Source: Grimontia celer
GTDB taxonomy: Bacteria; Pseudomonadota; Gammaproteobacteria; Enterobacterales; Vibrionaceae
DNA length: 64,000 nucleotides
NCBI RefSeq assembly: GCF_900055185.1
Contig: NZ_FIZX01000002.1
Location: 1,182,586 to 1,246,585 of the forward strand
Direction of reading: 5' to 3'
This document shows, piece after piece, positions 41,084-50,359 of the stretch (its first letter is position 1; each line of letters begins with the position of its first letter). A program made the position numbers and the translations under genes. The notes below the pieces were generated by a model. That model did no database searches. It was not told the DNA's origin and was given only the letters and a program-made list of their open reading frames with translations.

Positions 41084-42079
41084 TTACTCCATGGCCTCGA
41101 GCGCACTCATTTGGCGATTCAGGGCAGCCAGAGAGCTCTTGATGTTCGCCAGATCTGCGGCTTGTTCATCAGAAAGCTTGTCTTGGTTGCTCAGGCCATT
41201 GAGTTGCTTGTAAAGCGCCAATTGACGAATAGGCAGCAGTTGCAGATCGCTAGATGGTTTGAACGGTGCCCAGTCCAGACCTTTCAGAATCGCCACTTCC
41301 TGTGCATCGCCCGTTGTGCCGTAGTTCATGAAGAAGCTGTAGATGTTTTCTTTCACGTTATCTGGCAGGTTCTTACGCCATACAATCGGGTCAGAAGGGA
41401 TGAGTGGCGATTGCCAAATCACTTTAATGTTTTTGAATTTTTCAGGATTGGTACGCTCGAAGCGACGCATGTTTTCGGTGTTGTTAGTCGCCACATCAAC
41501 CTGCTTGTTAGCAACCGCGAACAGGTTCACTTCGTGGCTTGAGTTCAGTGTGCGTTTGAAGTCACTAGGCTGAATGTTGTTCTTAGCGAACACATAGTAA
41601 GAAGGCACCAAGAAGCCAGAAGTAGAGTTAGGATCTCCGTTACCAAACGCCAGCTTGCTTCGGTTCGCAATCATGTCTTCAACACTGTTGATTGGGCTAT
41701 CTTTGTGAACCACCAAAAGGCTCCAGTAGCCTGGATTACCCTCTGAATCGACAGTTTGCGCGAAGATTTCACCGCCAGAACGGTCGACCGCTTCCATCGC
41801 TGATTTGTTACCAAACCATGCAACGTCAACTTTGTCGAAACGCATGCCCTGAATGATGCCCGCATAGTCAGGAGCAAAGTAGGCTTTCACTTCCATACCC
41901 AGCTTTTTGCTCATGTCGTCCAGGAACGGGTCCCAAACGGATTTGAGGTTTTGCTGAGATTCCGTAGAAATAATACCGAAGTTCAGGGTATCCATTTTTT
42001 CATCTGCAGAAACTGGCGCAGCAACTGCAGCAGCCAGCATGCTAAGTCCACAGGTGATTGTGCGTAGTACTCGTAACAT
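41084..42079 (-). CDS. phnD: PhnD, phosphonate-binding protein
   Basis: A 331-residue periplasmic binding protein with a signal peptide (about 1-25, ending AAPVSA). DTLNFGIISTESQQNLKSVW and GMRFDKVDVAWFGNKSAMEAV are typical of PhnD, which captures phosphonates such as 2-aminoethylphosphonate. The ATG has AAAGGACGACG ahead. It follows phnC by 27 bases. Confidence 0.95.
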   Translation of the reverse strand: MLRVLRTITCGLSMLAAAVAAPVSADEKMDTLNFGIISTESQQNLKSVWDPFLDDMSKKLGMEVKAYFAPDYAGIIQGMRFDKVDVAWFGNKSAMEAVDRSGGEIFAQTVDSEGNPGYWSLLVVHKDSPINSVEDMIANRSKLAFGNGDPNSTSGFLVPSYYVFAKNNIQPSDFKRTLNSSHEVNLFAVANKQVDVATNNTENMRRFERTNPEKFKNIKVIWQSPLIPSDPIVWRKNLPDNVKENIYSFFMNYGTTGDAQEVAILKGLDWAPFKPSSDLQLLPIRQLALYKQLNGLSNQDKLSDEQAADLANIKSSLAALNRQMSALEAME

Positions 42080-42106
42080 CGTCGTCGTCCTTTGTGTGTT
42101 AACGGT

Positions 42107-42940
42107 TTAACTGATGAGAGAAAGTGGCGCTCTTTCCAAAGAAGCCGGTTGTTCTTCCATACCGACTTCCAAATTCATTTCTGATTTACTGCCATAGAGT
42201 TCGGCAAGGGCCAGCTTGTCGATCGCCGCACTTTCGCCTTGATAGAAGATTTTTCCGTCGCGCAATGCCACAACGTGCTGACAGTATTTGAGGGCGTGAT
42301 CGACCTGGTGAAGCGTCACGATCACAGGGATACCCTCACGCTGGTTGATGTCGCTAAGCAGCTCCATCACGATGCGGGAAGATTCAGGATCCAAAGAAGC
42401 AATAGGCTCGTCGGCGAAAATGATGCGGGCTTTTTGCATGAGTGCACGCGCAATGGCCACACGCTGTTGCTGTCCGCCTGACAGAGTAGAAACACGCTGA
42501 TGAGCGAAATCTTGCATGCCAACACGTTCCAATGCGGCCATCGCTTCTGCCTTTTGCTGCTTGGTGAAGTTACCGGTAAGCGTGCGCCAGAACGGCGTGT
42601 AGTTGAGCGCTCCAATCAGCACGTTGGTCATCACTGACAGGCGGTTCACTAGATTGAACTGCTGGAAGATATAACCAGCTTGGGCGCGACAGTGACGAAC
42701 CTGACCTGAAGCTCGGCCCTGACTCTGAACAGTTTTACCAAGCACCTGAATCTGTCCGTCTTGCGTTTTATCAGAGAAGACCAAGCCGCTAAGATGGCGA
42801 AGTAGCGTTGACTTTCCTGAACCAGAAGGTCCAAGAAGTGCGGTCATTTCTTTGTGTTGGATCTTGAGGTTGATCTGGTCAAGCGCCTTGTTTTTTCCAA
42901 ACGTCTTCGTCAGACCATTCACTTCGATGATGCTATCCAT
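42107..42940 (-). CDS. phnC: PhnC, phosphonate ABC transporter ATPase
   Basis: A 277-residue ABC ATPase. Walker A is GPSGSGKST, the signature LSGGQQQRVAIAR and Walker B IIFADEPIAS. It powers the PhnCDE importer. First gene of the operon: the region upstream holds twin palindromes at 43087-43128. Confidence 0.96.
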   Translation of the reverse strand: MDSIIEVNGLTKTFGKNKALDQINLKIQHKEMTALLGPSGSGKSTLLRHLSGLVFSDKTQDGQIQVLGKTVQSQGRASGQVRHCRAQAGYIFQQFNLVNRLSVMTNVLIGALNYTPFWRTLTGNFTKQQKAEAMAALERVGMQDFAHQRVSTLSGGQQQRVAIARALMQKARIIFADEPIASLDPESSRIVMELLSDINQREGIPVIVTLHQVDHALKYCQHVVALRDGKIFYQGESAAIDKLALAELYGSKSEMNLEVGMEEQPASLERAPLSLIS

Positions 42941-43086
42941 GTTTCAGGGAACCTCGTTATGTGGTGCCCCTATCGTGTGGTCTGTTTGTGTCGTTTTTAT
43001 AACGGAATGGTGTCAGGGAAGTTGACGGATAATTGGGTGAGATAGAGGTATAAATTGCGTGGAAGCGTTTGTATGCAGGGGCTGGA

Positions 43087-43128
43087 GGGGTTATCTAGAT
43101 AAGTTAATCGACTTGTCTAGATAACCCC
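43087..43128. promoter_or_regulatory. Twin PhnF-type operators upstream of phnC
   Basis: Two TCTAGA-centred palindromes, GGTTATCTAGATAAGT (43089-43104) and ACTTGTCTAGATAACC (43111-43126), have centres 22 bases apart, two helix turns. Together they form an 18-base inverted repeat (43087-43104 with 43111-43128, one mismatch) around TAATCG. A third copy precedes phnF. They lie about 150-190 bases before the phnC start. Confidence 0.75.
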
Positions 43129-43171
43129 GTCATTAAAGATTCATACTTATCCAGTGACATCGCCAGTGGAA

Positions 43172-43483
43172 TTAGTGGGTCACTTTAATCTGGACTTTAT
43201 ATGGCGTTTCTAACTGCATGGTGTCACCAAATTTCACTATGGTTTCCAATGCCAGAACCTCACCGTTAAATTTGGTTTTCTTGTTCTCAATTAGGTCACG
43301 CCAAATATCATCCAGCGACAAAATACGGGAATTATTGAAACCCTCAAATGACAGCTTCATGCATTGTTGCCAATCTTTACCACGGCCTGTTTTTTCATAC
43401 TCCGCGCCGACTTCGCCGACCGTTCTCTTGGACGACACTTCAACATAAAATTCGGCAACTTCTTGTTCTCTCCATGTATTCAT
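43172..43483 (-). CDS. Hypothetical protein, 103 aa
   Basis: A 103-residue soluble protein that I do not recognise (EQEVAEFYVEVSSKRTVGEVG near the N-terminus). It is beta-rich with charged residues and has no signal peptide or membrane part. It lies upstream of the phn operon on the same strand, with the PhnF-type sites between it and phnC, so it is probably a separate unit. Confidence 0.68.
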   Translation of the reverse strand: MNTWREQEVAEFYVEVSSKRTVGEVGAEYEKTGRGKDWQQCMKLSFEGFNNSRILSLDDIWRDLIENKKTKFNGEVLALETIVKFGDTMQLETPYKVQIKVTH

Positions 43484-43575
43484 CTTGGATGCCTCTTCGT
43501 TTTAGCTTTTCGAAATTATAGATAGAGGCGAAGCCATTTGTTTCATTTATAAGACAAGTATGATCTGAGGCGCTT

Positions 43576-44145
43576 TTAACGACGCCACCAGATGATTAAG
43601 TGAAGTAGAGCAAAAATACCATGTCCCCAAACATAAGCTTCGATCGCGGTAACCGCTGTTTTATGGATGGTAAGAAAGTCGGGGCTACTCGCGTTTTCAT
43701 TGAGCATCGCGATCGCCCACAAAGCGCCAGTGACTGTCGCCAGTATCAACGCTAATAATCCCAGTCCTTCGATCGTTGCTGCTAGACCAGCCGGTTTAGG
43801 TGATGGTAATCGACCGGTTTTAAGAATGCGAAGGTCAGCTTTCATCACTTTGAAGTTACCAGACAACCATGGGTACATGTCGGTCAATGGCCGACGGTTA
43901 ATCACAGTGACAAAAAATACCATTGAGAAAAGTAGCAGTCCCACTCCGCTGTACATATGGATGTGATCAATCAACGTGAGGTGGTAAACCGTTGCATCTT
44001 TACTGACATGCATACCTGCTGCCGATACCAACTGAAAGAGCACCCAACTCAAAGTTGTAAAGTGGAGCCATTTTTCCGCTGAGGGTAATCGAGCAAAGAG
44101 GAAGGAAAGACCGCGAAGCGTTTTGTTAGGAATTTGAGCGTGCAT
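43576..44145 (-). CDS. b-type cytochrome, cytochrome b561/hydrogenase-like
   Basis: A 189-residue membrane protein with four hydrophobic helices. Candidate haem ligands are His in EKWLHFTTL, DHIHMYSG, TIHKTAV and GHGIFALLHLIIW, in the helix pattern of the cytochrome b561 and b-type hydrogenase-cytochrome fold. It would pass electrons across the inner membrane, but no partner enzyme is next to it. Confidence 0.82.
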   Translation of the reverse strand: MHAQIPNKTLRGLSFLFARLPSAEKWLHFTTLSWVLFQLVSAAGMHVSKDATVYHLTLIDHIHMYSGVGLLLFSMVFFVTVINRRPLTDMYPWLSGNFKVMKADLRILKTGRLPSPKPAGLAATIEGLGLLALILATVTGALWAIAMLNENASSPDFLTIHKTAVTAIEAYVWGHGIFALLHLIIWWRR

Positions 44146-44221
44146 AACACCATGACTGCTAATGAAAGTTAAGCAAGTCTATGAAGGGATGTCACACCAA
44201 GTTGTTTCAAAAATGAAGAAT

Positions 44222-44254
44222 TTATAAAAAAAGCGGGAAACTATGTTCCCGCTT
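44222..44254 (-). terminator. Terminator of the chitinase gene
   Basis: AAGCGGGAA (44231-44239) pairs with TTCCCGCTT (44246-44254). On the minus strand seven T follow. It is 12 bases past the chitinase stop. Confidence 0.87.
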
Positions 44255-44266
44255 CTCAATTTTGCG

Positions 44267-46810
44267 CTATTGCCCTGCATTCATGGCACTTAACTTGTCA
44301 CCGACCGGGCCGGAGAAGTTAAAGCCGTCATGCTTGTCCCAGTTGATTGACCAAGTCATGACACCACCAAAATTCGGGTAGTTGAAAGCAGGTTTCACTG
44401 TTCCACAAGCCGTACCTTTGGTCACACAATCCAGAGCATCCAGAATGTTCTGAGTAGGTGCTTGGCCAGAATTCGCTGAGCTTGGACCTGATGGCAAGCC
44501 GATAGCGACTTGATCATCGCGAAGTGGCGCAAACGTGGTGCCGTTTGCCAATTCAAAACCTTCAATCAGCATTTTTGATTGCGCCACCATCATGTCCACT
44601 GAACCTTCAGGTGCAGCGCCTGAAAGGTACGGATTAGGCAGGCCACCATTGTTGTAAAGCTGCACATGAAGAAGATCCAGCGTATCACGCAGCTCGTCAA
44701 TCAATGGAATGTAAGCTCCCCAAATGCCGCTGTATGCCACCATACCACCATGAACATATGGGTGTTCAGGCGCCATGGTCAGATACATATCACCACCCAT
44801 GTTCGCTTCGATTTGCTTCAAAGCACGTGGTAAACGAGCCTGAATTTGCGAACCGTGAACAAGGTTAGAGCCACTTTCCAGATCGATATCCAAACCATCG
44901 AAGCCCCACTCTTTCACGATAGCTGTGAGGCTAGAAACGAAGTTAGCTTCATCTGCATCGGTGTTCAGTGTGATAGTCCCTTCCGCGCCACCAAGTGACA
45001 GGACGAAAATTTTACCTTTCGCCTGTAACGCCGCCATATCTTGCTTGAACTTCATCGGATCGAGCGGAGGACAGGTGCTGCGAATGTCGCCGTTATACAG
45101 GTTGAAGTGAACCGTGCCGTCACTGTTGCGATCGTTCTCTGCGAAGGCGATATCAATGATATCCCACGCATCTGACATTTCACTCAGATTCAGTGGACAG
45201 CCAGCACCGTTAACGAAGTTGTGCCAGTAACCAATCAGCTGATGTTTTTTCGCTGGTTGCTCGAACACTTTCAGCGTGACTGCTGCGGTTGATGCAGTCA
45301 GGCCATTGCTGTCAGTCGCCAGAGCAGAAACGGCGTAACTGCCTACCGCCCCTGGCGTCCAGCTTGCGCTGTATGGAGCGGTTGAATCAGTGGCAACAAT
45401 CGCCCCATCCACAACGAAATCAACCTTGGTTACAGTGCCGTTAAGCGCGCTTGCCTCGGCTTCCAACAAGACAACCTTGCCCAGACCGACAGAGCTGCCC
45501 GCGGCTGGAGAAGTCAAACTTGCCACCAATGGCTGATCACTAACGTTCACAAGAACACCAGCATTGCCTGTATTGCCTTCGTTGTCAGTAGCAACTGCGC
45601 TGATGCTCACTTCGCCTAAGCCTGTTACAGCCCAATCAATGGCATAAGGCGCGGAATTATCAACGGCAATGCTTTGACCTGCCACGAAGAACTCGACGCC
45701 AGTTACGCTGCCATCAGAATCTACTGCGTCGACTGCAATGGAGACCGTCTCTCCAGCCAGCAAGGTGGCATTATCCGACGGAGAAGTGAAAGTCACGGTA
45801 GGTACAATGGCGCAAATACCCAGCTCGGTCCAAGCATCTTGCCAATGAGCACCAGTATTAGGTTCATAAGCCCAAGCCGCATCCGATGAACACCACCCAG
45901 CGACATCACATTGGTATTTGTAGTTACCGTTTTGAACAATATCGCCAACCGCATAGCTGGTGCCGGCACTGTATGTTGGTACGCCAGCACAGCCACCACC
46001 CACGGCATTGCCTGCGACATTGACAGAGACCTCACCAGCCCAAGCTTGCAAGCCATCGTTGTCCGTTGCTTTGGCATTGAAACTGTGGTTGCCTTCCATA
46101 GCGAGCCAAGGAGTTTCAAACGGTGCTACGTCATCTGAACCGACAAGTTTGTTGTCAACATAGAATTCTACAAGCATGACTGCGCCATCGGAGTCTTCTG
46201 CGGTTGCTGTCAGAGCAACGGTTTCACCTGCTTTCAGCTGCGAGTTCACTGTCGGGTTAGTCAGCTGCGCGGTAGGTGGAATACCAAAGACAGGATCCTC
46301 TACCTTTATATTCGCGCTTTGCTCAGACATAGCGCCCTCATTGTCTGTCACCACCGCACGAACAGCAGCCTGCCCCTGCTCCGCCACCCAATCCAAAGAG
46401 AAAGGAGGCGTGGTGACAACACCAACACTGTTTGTGCCGACGAAGAATTCAACATCCGAGACCGAGCCATCAGAGTCTGAGGCAGTCGCAGAAAGAGTAA
46501 TCACATCGCCAGTAACAAAGTTGGAGTTATTCAAAGGAGAAGTCAGGTCGATGACAGGTGGCTGATTACCGCCGGTAGAGCATTGACCAAGTGCTTCCCA
46601 CTCTTGCCATGGGCCTGAGTTTTCAGCAGGGTTCTTGCCTGTCGTCCACCATTTGGCTTTGTAAGCTTCGCCAGTATGTGCCACCTGATCACCGCCGTTA
46701 TATACAGCAGTATTTTCCCACGTTGGCAAGGAGGTACAGTCAACTGCCCAAGCTGGCAGTGCTGTTGCTACACTCAGCGCAATGGCCGAGAGCATCATTG
46801 GTTTGTGCAT
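44267..46810 (-). CDS. Secreted modular GH18 chitinase
   Basis: An 847-residue exported chitinase. In order: signal peptide (1-22), a CBM5/12 chitin-binding module (Trp- and Tyr-rich, about 23-80), two Ig-like Big_7 repeats (about 85-275), a second CBM5/12 (about 280-345), two more Big_7 repeats (about 347-530) and a GH18 catalytic domain to the end. The GH18 site is FDGLDIDLESGS, where Glu is the acid. It breaks chitin into oligosaccharides outside the cell. The ATG at 46810 has AAGGA and matches the signal peptide; a longer frame starts at 46846. It stands alone with its own terminator. Confidence 0.94.
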   Translation of the reverse strand: MHKPMMLSAIALSVATALPAWAVDCTSLPTWENTAVYNGGDQVAHTGEAYKAKWWTTGKNPAENSGPWQEWEALGQCSTGGNQPPVIDLTSPLNNSNFVTGDVITLSATASDSDGSVSDVEFFVGTNSVGVVTTPPFSLDWVAEQGQAAVRAVVTDNEGAMSEQSANIKVEDPVFGIPPTAQLTNPTVNSQLKAGETVALTATAEDSDGAVMLVEFYVDNKLVGSDDVAPFETPWLAMEGNHSFNAKATDNDGLQAWAGEVSVNVAGNAVGGGCAGVPTYSAGTSYAVGDIVQNGNYKYQCDVAGWCSSDAAWAYEPNTGAHWQDAWTELGICAIVPTVTFTSPSDNATLLAGETVSIAVDAVDSDGSVTGVEFFVAGQSIAVDNSAPYAIDWAVTGLGEVSISAVATDNEGNTGNAGVLVNVSDQPLVASLTSPAAGSSVGLGKVVLLEAEASALNGTVTKVDFVVDGAIVATDSTAPYSASWTPGAVGSYAVSALATDSNGLTASTAAVTLKVFEQPAKKHQLIGYWHNFVNGAGCPLNLSEMSDAWDIIDIAFAENDRNSDGTVHFNLYNGDIRSTCPPLDPMKFKQDMAALQAKGKIFVLSLGGAEGTITLNTDADEANFVSSLTAIVKEWGFDGLDIDLESGSNLVHGSQIQARLPRALKQIEANMGGDMYLTMAPEHPYVHGGMVAYSGIWGAYIPLIDELRDTLDLLHVQLYNNGGLPNPYLSGAAPEGSVDMMVAQSKMLIEGFELANGTTFAPLRDDQVAIGLPSGPSSANSGQAPTQNILDALDCVTKGTACGTVKPAFNYPNFGGVMTWSINWDKHDGFNFSGPVGDKLSAMNAGQ

Positions 46811-47166
46811 GATGAATTTCCTTATTCGATAATAAGTCACCACCATTTTCTGTCCCGCTCACGGGACTACCGCAAAAAGACTTCGTGGCGTGGTTTGGGA
46901 TCTGTCGACTTTATTCTTATCGAGAATTATCCCATTTCCATCATGGGTGAATCAGCCAGCTAACTCCATGACAATACGGCTTTTTACGCTCACATTGGTG
47001 CCCATTGCACAAACACAGTCCGCAACTTTTTTATTTCATAAAGGAAGTTCCCAAGGCATCACTTTTTCTCCCTGAATCTCAAGGACTAAACTGATGAAAC
47101 ATATCTATTTGCATTAACAATTAACTAGAAGCAAATCATTATTGGCACGGAAGTAAAGAGGTGAAA
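46811..47166. other. Divergent promoter region chitinase / TRAP protein
   Basis: These 356 bases separate the chitinase and the TRAP binding-protein gene. They are AT-rich near 47090-47150 and carry no gene that I can support. Both promoters must lie here. Confidence 0.45.
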
Positions 47167-48192
47167 ATGCGCTATCTGCTGAGACTGTTTACGGTGACAC
47201 TCACCTTTTTACTGTCATTACCCGTTTTGGCCACAAGTGAAGAAGAACGGTTGGTGTGGCGCTTTGGCCTAGAAGAAATTGATGGTTCCGTACAAGACAT
47301 CTACGCGAAAGAGTTCAAACGGCGCATTGAAGAAAAATCAGCGGGACAAGTGACCGTAGACATTTATTCATATGGCACATTGGGGGAATCTGAAGATCTT
47401 ACCGCGCTGACTTCACTGGGGACATTGCAAATGACTCATGCTTCCGTCGGTATCATTGGCAGCCTGGTACCTGAAATGCAGGTTTTCAATATCCCTTATA
47501 TCTTCTCCCAACACGACAAACTCAACCAATCGGTTCTGACCAATAACGCCACGCTGTATGAAGTTGTCGGTAATGCGCTCATTGATCAAGAGTTACGCCT
47601 GATGACTTTCTATCTTGAGGGTGACATGGTGTGGTCAACCAATACAGAAATCGTCAAACCTGACGATTTTAAAGACTTCAGAATGCGAGTGATGAACTCG
47701 CCTTTGGTGATTGAATCATTTCGTGTTTATGGCGCGGATACCATCCCTCTACCCTACTCACAAGTTTACGGTGCATTGCAAGCCAACATTGTTGATGGTC
47801 AGAGTAATCCGGTTTTCTCCATCGAAGAGATGAAGTTTTACGAAGTGACTGAATACATGATTTGGTCCGGGAAACAGAAGTTCACCACATCAGTGATTGC
47901 CAATCAGGCCTGGTATTTGTCTCTATCTGCTGAACACAAAACGCTGCTTCGAGATACCTTTGAAGAAATGAGCGACTTCATCTTTGAAAAGCAGCAAGCG
48001 TTGAATAAAGCCCAACTCACCAAGATTAAGGAGTTTAAGCCAAGCATGACCTTCATCACTCTGACCCGCGCGCAACAAAATGCGTTCAGAAAGTTTTCGG
48101 TACCGATCAGGGAGAGATATATCGAGTTGGCAGGTCAGCCGGGAGAAAGGTTGTTAAAAGCGCTGGATGAAGCGTTTGGGAATAAAAAATAA
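47167..48192 (+). CDS. TRAP transporter substrate-binding protein (DctP type), orphan
   Basis: A 341-residue periplasmic binding protein with signal peptide (MRYLLRLFTVTLTFLLSLPVLA). YAKEFKRRIEEKSAGQVTVDIYSYGTLGESEDLTALTSLGTLQM is the DctP opening, and GALQANIVDGQSNPVF is the typical substrate loop with the carboxylate-binding Arg in DFRMRVM. The ATG at 47167 has AGAGG five bases ahead. No DctQ or DctM gene is adjacent, so the membrane partner lies elsewhere or is shared. Confidence 0.9.
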   Translation: MRYLLRLFTVTLTFLLSLPVLATSEEERLVWRFGLEEIDGSVQDIYAKEFKRRIEEKSAGQVTVDIYSYGTLGESEDLTALTSLGTLQMTHASVGIIGSLVPEMQVFNIPYIFSQHDKLNQSVLTNNATLYEVVGNALIDQELRLMTFYLEGDMVWSTNTEIVKPDDFKDFRMRVMNSPLVIESFRVYGADTIPLPYSQVYGALQANIVDGQSNPVFSIEEMKFYEVTEYMIWSGKQKFTTSVIANQAWYLSLSAEHKTLLRDTFEEMSDFIFEKQQALNKAQLTKIKEFKPSMTFITLTRAQQNAFRKFSVPIRERYIELAGQPGERLLKALDEAFGNKK

Positions 48193-48218
48193 GAGAGCGA
48201 ATTACGCTCTCTTATTTT
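48191..48218. terminator. Terminator TRAP protein / EIIC-EAL
   Basis: AAGAGAGCG (48191-48199) pairs with CGCTCTCTT (48205-48213), followed by ATTTT. It is between convergent genes and can serve both. Confidence 0.83.
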
Positions 48219-48241
48219 ATGCGGGGAAATCAAACATCAGG

Positions 48242-50359
48242 TTAAGCAATTTCTCGATTCGCTCTCGCTTGAGGAACCTTGCTGATTGCCTGTCTCTGCA
48301 GCGCGTAATTTCGCACTTCAGATGCCGAAATCGCTTTGCTGTAATACCACCCCTGAATCACAACGTCTGATTCCCGGGAAACGATATCAAGCTGCTCTTT
48401 GGTCTCGACACCTTCCACAATGATGTTCATACCCAGTTGTTTTGCGATACCGGTCAGACTGTAGAACACCTGCTTGCCACGCTCGCTGTTAAGCGCCAGA
48501 ACAAAGCTGCGGTCAATTTTCATCGCATCGATATCGAATCGGTTGAGGTAACTCAAGGAGCTATATCCCGTACCAAAGTCATCAATATGAACCGTTGAAC
48601 CTGCCATGTGTAGCCGAGAAATGGCGTCTTCCACCAACGCTGGATTATCAATCAGTGATTCTTCGGTGATCTCAAAGTGAATCAAGCCTGGCACCTGTGC
48701 GATCAAAGCAAGGATATCTTCCATCGCCCCTTTGTTGGTCAGGGTATGACTGGTGATATTCACACTGATTGGCATGTAGAACTTCTGTTCCATCCATATC
48801 TTGCTCTGAGCCACTGACTGTCGAACCACCCACAAATCGATATCTGTCATCAGGTTTGCTTTCTCAAACACAGACAAGAACTTACCCGGCGCTTCAACAT
48901 TCCCCATGCTGTCGCGAAGACGAATAAGGGCTTCTACCGCAGTGACCTGACCAGTGTGGCTCGAAATTTGTGGTTGATATTCCAAATAGAACTCGCGCGT
49001 TGCAAAGGCTTCCAACTGTAACTGTACCCCTTGAATCTCACGGACTTTGTGCAGCGATTCAGTCACAGGATCAACGGCCAGCACATAGGCTTCTTCTTCA
49101 CGTCGGGTGAAAGTAGTGTCCAGTGAAGGAATGTACAAATCACGGGTCTTTGCGTGTGCATCCAACAAGCGAACAAACGGGGTGTAAATCAGCGTGCTGA
49201 CTATCACCAACGCCACTTGCAAAATCACTGCATTGTAGTCACCACCCGTCGAAATAAAGGCATTGAGAATCAGTGGACTGGTGATGGGTGCCATCACCAC
49301 CGGAATGGCAACAAGACCTGCAGAAAGCACTGTAAGGGCAATCCCCATGTTCACCAATGGTGCTATCACGAAAGGAATGAAGAGGCGCAAGTTGAAAATA
49401 ATTGGCAGGCCGAACATCAATATTTCGTTGATGTTGAAAAAGCCTAGCGGGATGCTCGAAAGCGCAATCACCCGCATCACTTTGTCTTTAGAGAATGCCA
49501 GAATAGCCAATGCCAGACCGAGTGTTGCTCCAGAACCACCTATAAAAACAAACGACGATAGCGTAGAAATGTTCATGGCATTTGAAGGCATGGCACCCGC
49601 GCTGTAGAGAACGCGGTTAATATCAAGCACATCAATCAACGGCTGAACCAAAGGTGTCAATGCATAGTAGCCATGAATGCCGAGGAACCAGAGTAGAGAG
49701 TTCAGGGTCGAGAACAACGCGCCAACGGTATACGGTTCATTGACCGGATCGAACGCTTTCAGGAAAGCAGCAGAATCAAAGTAAAGACTGGTCAGGGTCA
49801 GCAGTTTGGTCATCACGACCACCACGCCTGTCGTTATCACACCAGGAATGATGAGATTCATTGAGTCTTTAACAAGCTTACCTGCTACTTCATTCTCAAC
49901 AATACGTGCCCATCTTTGCTTCTTCAGTTTGGATAACAAAGGCACAGCGTAGATAGGAAGCGTTAGACCCACAAAGGTCAGTAAGATTGAGCTTGCTTGA
50001 TATTCGTAACCCAATACCTTCTCGGCAACAGCCACATAAGAGATACAAAGCACCGCTATTGGAGGACGGGGCAATCGCCACTGAATCGCCAGCATCATAC
50101 TGATGGATGCGGCAAAAAGGTAAGGATAAAGGGAGGTCAGTGACAATCTCAACAGATTGAGTTCATGTATAAAAATGGGTGCATCCACATTGAGGAACTC
50201 GAGCATGCTCGCCATGAACCCCAGGATGCTTGACACTATTAGACATGGGACTAGCCACAACATCCCATCGCGCATCGCGCGGAGCGATCGCGTCACCGCC
50301 TCAAACCGATACGGATTGAGCCAATGTAAGAAAGACTTGTTGTTTGATAATTGCTTCAT
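48242..50359 (-). CDS. PTS EIIC-EAL fusion protein (cyclic-di-GMP phosphodiesterase)
   Basis: A 705-residue fusion. The first about 390 residues are a PTS EIIC membrane module with many hydrophobic helices (AAILAFSKD and SIPLGFFNINEILMFGLPI are typical). The last about 240 are an EAL domain with intact catalytic signs: AVEALIRL, ISVNITSHTL, FEITEE, HIDDFGTGYSSL, MKIDRSF and VEGVETKEQL. No EIIA or EIIB domain is present, so it is likely a membrane sensor. It would break down cyclic di-GMP in response to a sugar or related ligand. The PilZ gene at 51512 is nearby. Confidence 0.9.
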   Translation of the reverse strand: MKQLSNNKSFLHWLNPYRFEAVTRSLRAMRDGMLWLVPCLIVSSILGFMASMLEFLNVDAPIFIHELNLLRLSLTSLYPYLFAASISMMLAIQWRLPRPPIAVLCISYVAVAEKVLGYEYQASSILLTFVGLTLPIYAVPLLSKLKKQRWARIVENEVAGKLVKDSMNLIIPGVITTGVVVVMTKLLTLTSLYFDSAAFLKAFDPVNEPYTVGALFSTLNSLLWFLGIHGYYALTPLVQPLIDVLDINRVLYSAGAMPSNAMNISTLSSFVFIGGSGATLGLALAILAFSKDKVMRVIALSSIPLGFFNINEILMFGLPIIFNLRLFIPFVIAPLVNMGIALTVLSAGLVAIPVVMAPITSPLILNAFISTGGDYNAVILQVALVIVSTLIYTPFVRLLDAHAKTRDLYIPSLDTTFTRREEEAYVLAVDPVTESLHKVREIQGVQLQLEAFATREFYLEYQPQISSHTGQVTAVEALIRLRDSMGNVEAPGKFLSVFEKANLMTDIDLWVVRQSVAQSKIWMEQKFYMPISVNITSHTLTNKGAMEDILALIAQVPGLIHFEITEESLIDNPALVEDAISRLHMAGSTVHIDDFGTGYSSLSYLNRFDIDAMKIDRSFVLALNSERGKQVFYSLTGIAKQLGMNIIVEGVETKEQLDIVSRESDVVIQGWYYSKAISASEVRNYALQRQAISKVPQARANREIA

